Source of the DNA: an uncultured Clostridia bacterium
Lineage (GTDB): Bacteria; Bacillota; Clostridia; Christensenellales; CAG-138
Length of the DNA: 16,006 nucleotides
Assembly: GCA_947304365.1 (NCBI GenBank)
Contig: CAMZAY010000005.1
Location: 1-16,006 of the forward strand
Reading direction: 5' to 3'
Shown here: one piece after another, positions 15,016 to 16,006 of the stretch
Position numbering within the stretch: position 1 is the stretch's first letter
How the letters are laid out: every line of letters begins with the position of its first letter
Translations under genes and position numbers: made by a program
The notes under the pieces: generated by a model
The model's database searches: none
What the model was told of the DNA's origin: nothing
What the model saw: the letters and a program-made list of their open reading frames with translations, nothing else

Positions 15016-16006
15016 TTACGCCGTCTTTTCCGCCTTCTTGTCCTCACGCTCGAAATTGGGGACGATATCCTTTATGCAGTCTACGATACCATTGCTGTTA
15101 AGATCTGCAAGCTTGCGGAGCTCCTTCAGCTTGAGCAGGAACGATTCGCCGTCGATGGGATCGGGATGCGCCTTGAAGATCCTGCCGTGGGCGGTCTTTT
15201 CCATGGCGTTCTTCTCGTCCTCCGTAAGCAGCTCCTCGTACATCTTTTCGCCGGGACGGAGGCCGGTTATCTTGATCGGCATCGTCACGTTGGGCTCATA
15301 GCCGTGGAAGCGTATTACCTTCTCCGCAAGCTCGTAGATCTTGACGGGCTCGCCCATATCGAGCACGTATATCGCGCCGGTCTCGCCCAGCGCGCCCGCC
15401 TGCAGGACGAGCTGCGCCGCCTCGGGTATGGTCATGAAATACCTTGTGATATCCTTATCCGTCACGAGCACGGGACCGCCCGATTTTATCTGGCTCTCAA
15501 AGAGCGGGATGACGCTCCCGTGGGAGCCGAGCACGTTGCCGAAGCGCACCGTCATGCAGCGCATAAGGCTGTTCTTCGCGAACTGCTGTACCAGAAGCTC
15601 CGTGATGCGCTTTGTCGCCCCCATCACGTTGGTGGGGTTGACCGCCTTATCGGTGGAGAGCTGTACGAAGCGCTTTACACCGTGGGCTTCCGCCGCGCGG
15701 AGCACGTTCAGCGTGCCGAACACGTTGTTTTTGACCGCCTCTGCGGGGGCGTCCTCCATAAGGGGAACGTGCTTATGCGCCGCGGTATGGAGCACGATAT
15801 CGGGCTCGAACTCGTCCATAACGGCGTCGAGCCTTGCCTTATCGCGCACCGAGCCTATCCTGACGACGACGTCCAGCCAGGCGTGGCGGCGCTTGAGCTC
15901 ACAATAAAGCTCATAGGCGTTATTCTCGTAAATATCGAAAATGATCAGCTTCTTGGGGTAGAATACCGCGACCTGGCGGCATATCTCCGAGCCGATCGAG
16001 CCGCCG
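15016..16006 (-). CDS. capD: CapD/PglF-type NDP-sugar 4,6-dehydratase, 5' end beyond the window
   Basis: The frame is open from the window edge to TAA at 15018-15016, giving 330 residues of the C-terminal catalytic domain. The first residues, GGSIGSEICRQ, are the nucleotide-binding loop, so the true start and the expected N-terminal membrane helices lie outside. Other signs are a KKLIIFDIYENNAYEL strand, HTAAHKHVPLMED, STDKA (about 15657-15643) and MGATK (about 15624-15610), where Met replaces the classical SDR Tyr as in PglF, and GLRPGEKMYEELL. A GTG at 15849 lies inside the domain and is not the start. The family converts UDP-GlcNAc to UDP-2-acetamido-2,6-dideoxy-4-keto-glucose. Sitting just before the phosphoglycosyl transferase, it may supply the first sugar of the repeat unit. 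No matching 4-reductase or aminotransferase is visible here. Confidence 0.9.
   Translation of the reverse strand, partial: GGSIGSEICRQVAVFYPKKLIIFDIYENNAYELYCELKRRHAWLDVVVRIGSVRDKARLDAVMDEFEPDIVLHTAAHKHVPLMEDAPAEAVKNNVFGTLNVLRAAEAHGVKRFVQLSTDKAVNPTNVMGATKRITELLVQQFAKNSLMRCMTVRFGNVLGSHGSVIPLFESQIKSGGPVLVTDKDITRYFMTIPEAAQLVLQAGALGETGAIYVLDMGEPVKIYELAEKVIRFHGYEPNVTMPIKITGLRPGEKMYEELLTEDEKNAMEKTAHGRIFKAHPDPIDGESFLLKLKELRKLADLNSNGIVDCIKDIVPNFEREDKKAEKTA

Noticed and set aside
1..16006. Insertion sequences, CRISPR arrays, tRNA genes or long repeats
   Set aside because: Nothing of the kind was seen; the window is almost fully occupied by one run of protein genes.

Overview
The window is one uninterrupted stretch of a capsular or exopolysaccharide biosynthesis locus of the Wzx/Wzy type. 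Every gene is on the minus strand, so transcription runs from position 16006 down to position 1. The DNA is GC-rich by eye. Gene content and protein style (CapD-family dehydratase followed by a short phosphoglycosyl transferase, WcaC-like and WbuB-like glycosyltransferases, CapE/F/G) suggest a high-GC Clostridia-type Bacillota, possibly a gut anaerobe. That placement is inference only. No tRNA, rRNA, IS element, CRISPR array or long repeat was seen. No gene-free stretch exceeds about 40 bases. The operon runs off both ends, so its promoter and terminator lie outside the window.

Layout in transcription order: (1) 3' part of a membrane-type NDP-sugar 4,6-dehydratase (16006-15016); (2) monotopic phosphoglycosyl transferase that starts the lipid-linked repeat unit (14997-14347, TTG start); (3) WbuB-like glycosyltransferase split by a single in-frame amber codon at 14089-14091 (14343-13132); (4) and (5) two GT4 glycosyltransferases (13135-11951, 11954-10848); (6) Wzy-type polymerase (10835-9462, TTG start); (7) HPr-kinase-like P-loop protein (9439-8432); (8) fusion of a nucleotidyltransferase-like domain and a thymidylate-kinase-like P-loop domain (8435-7101); (9) and (10) two more glycosyltransferases (7104-5881, 5884-4700); (11) Wzx flippase (4703-3396); (12-14) capE, capF and capG (3356-1), which make UDP-N-acetyl-L-fucosamine from UDP-GlcNAc.

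Together these would load a sugar phosphate on undecaprenyl phosphate, extend it with up to five glycosyltransferases, flip it with Wzx and polymerise it with Wzy. L-FucNAc is the one sugar donor whose pathway is visible. Most junctions are 4-base ATGA overlaps or very short gaps, implying strong translational coupling. The two observations most worth following are the amber-interrupted glycosyltransferase and the HprK-like kinase / nucleotidyltransferase-kinase pair embedded among the sugar genes. The substrate of that pair cannot be read from the sequence.
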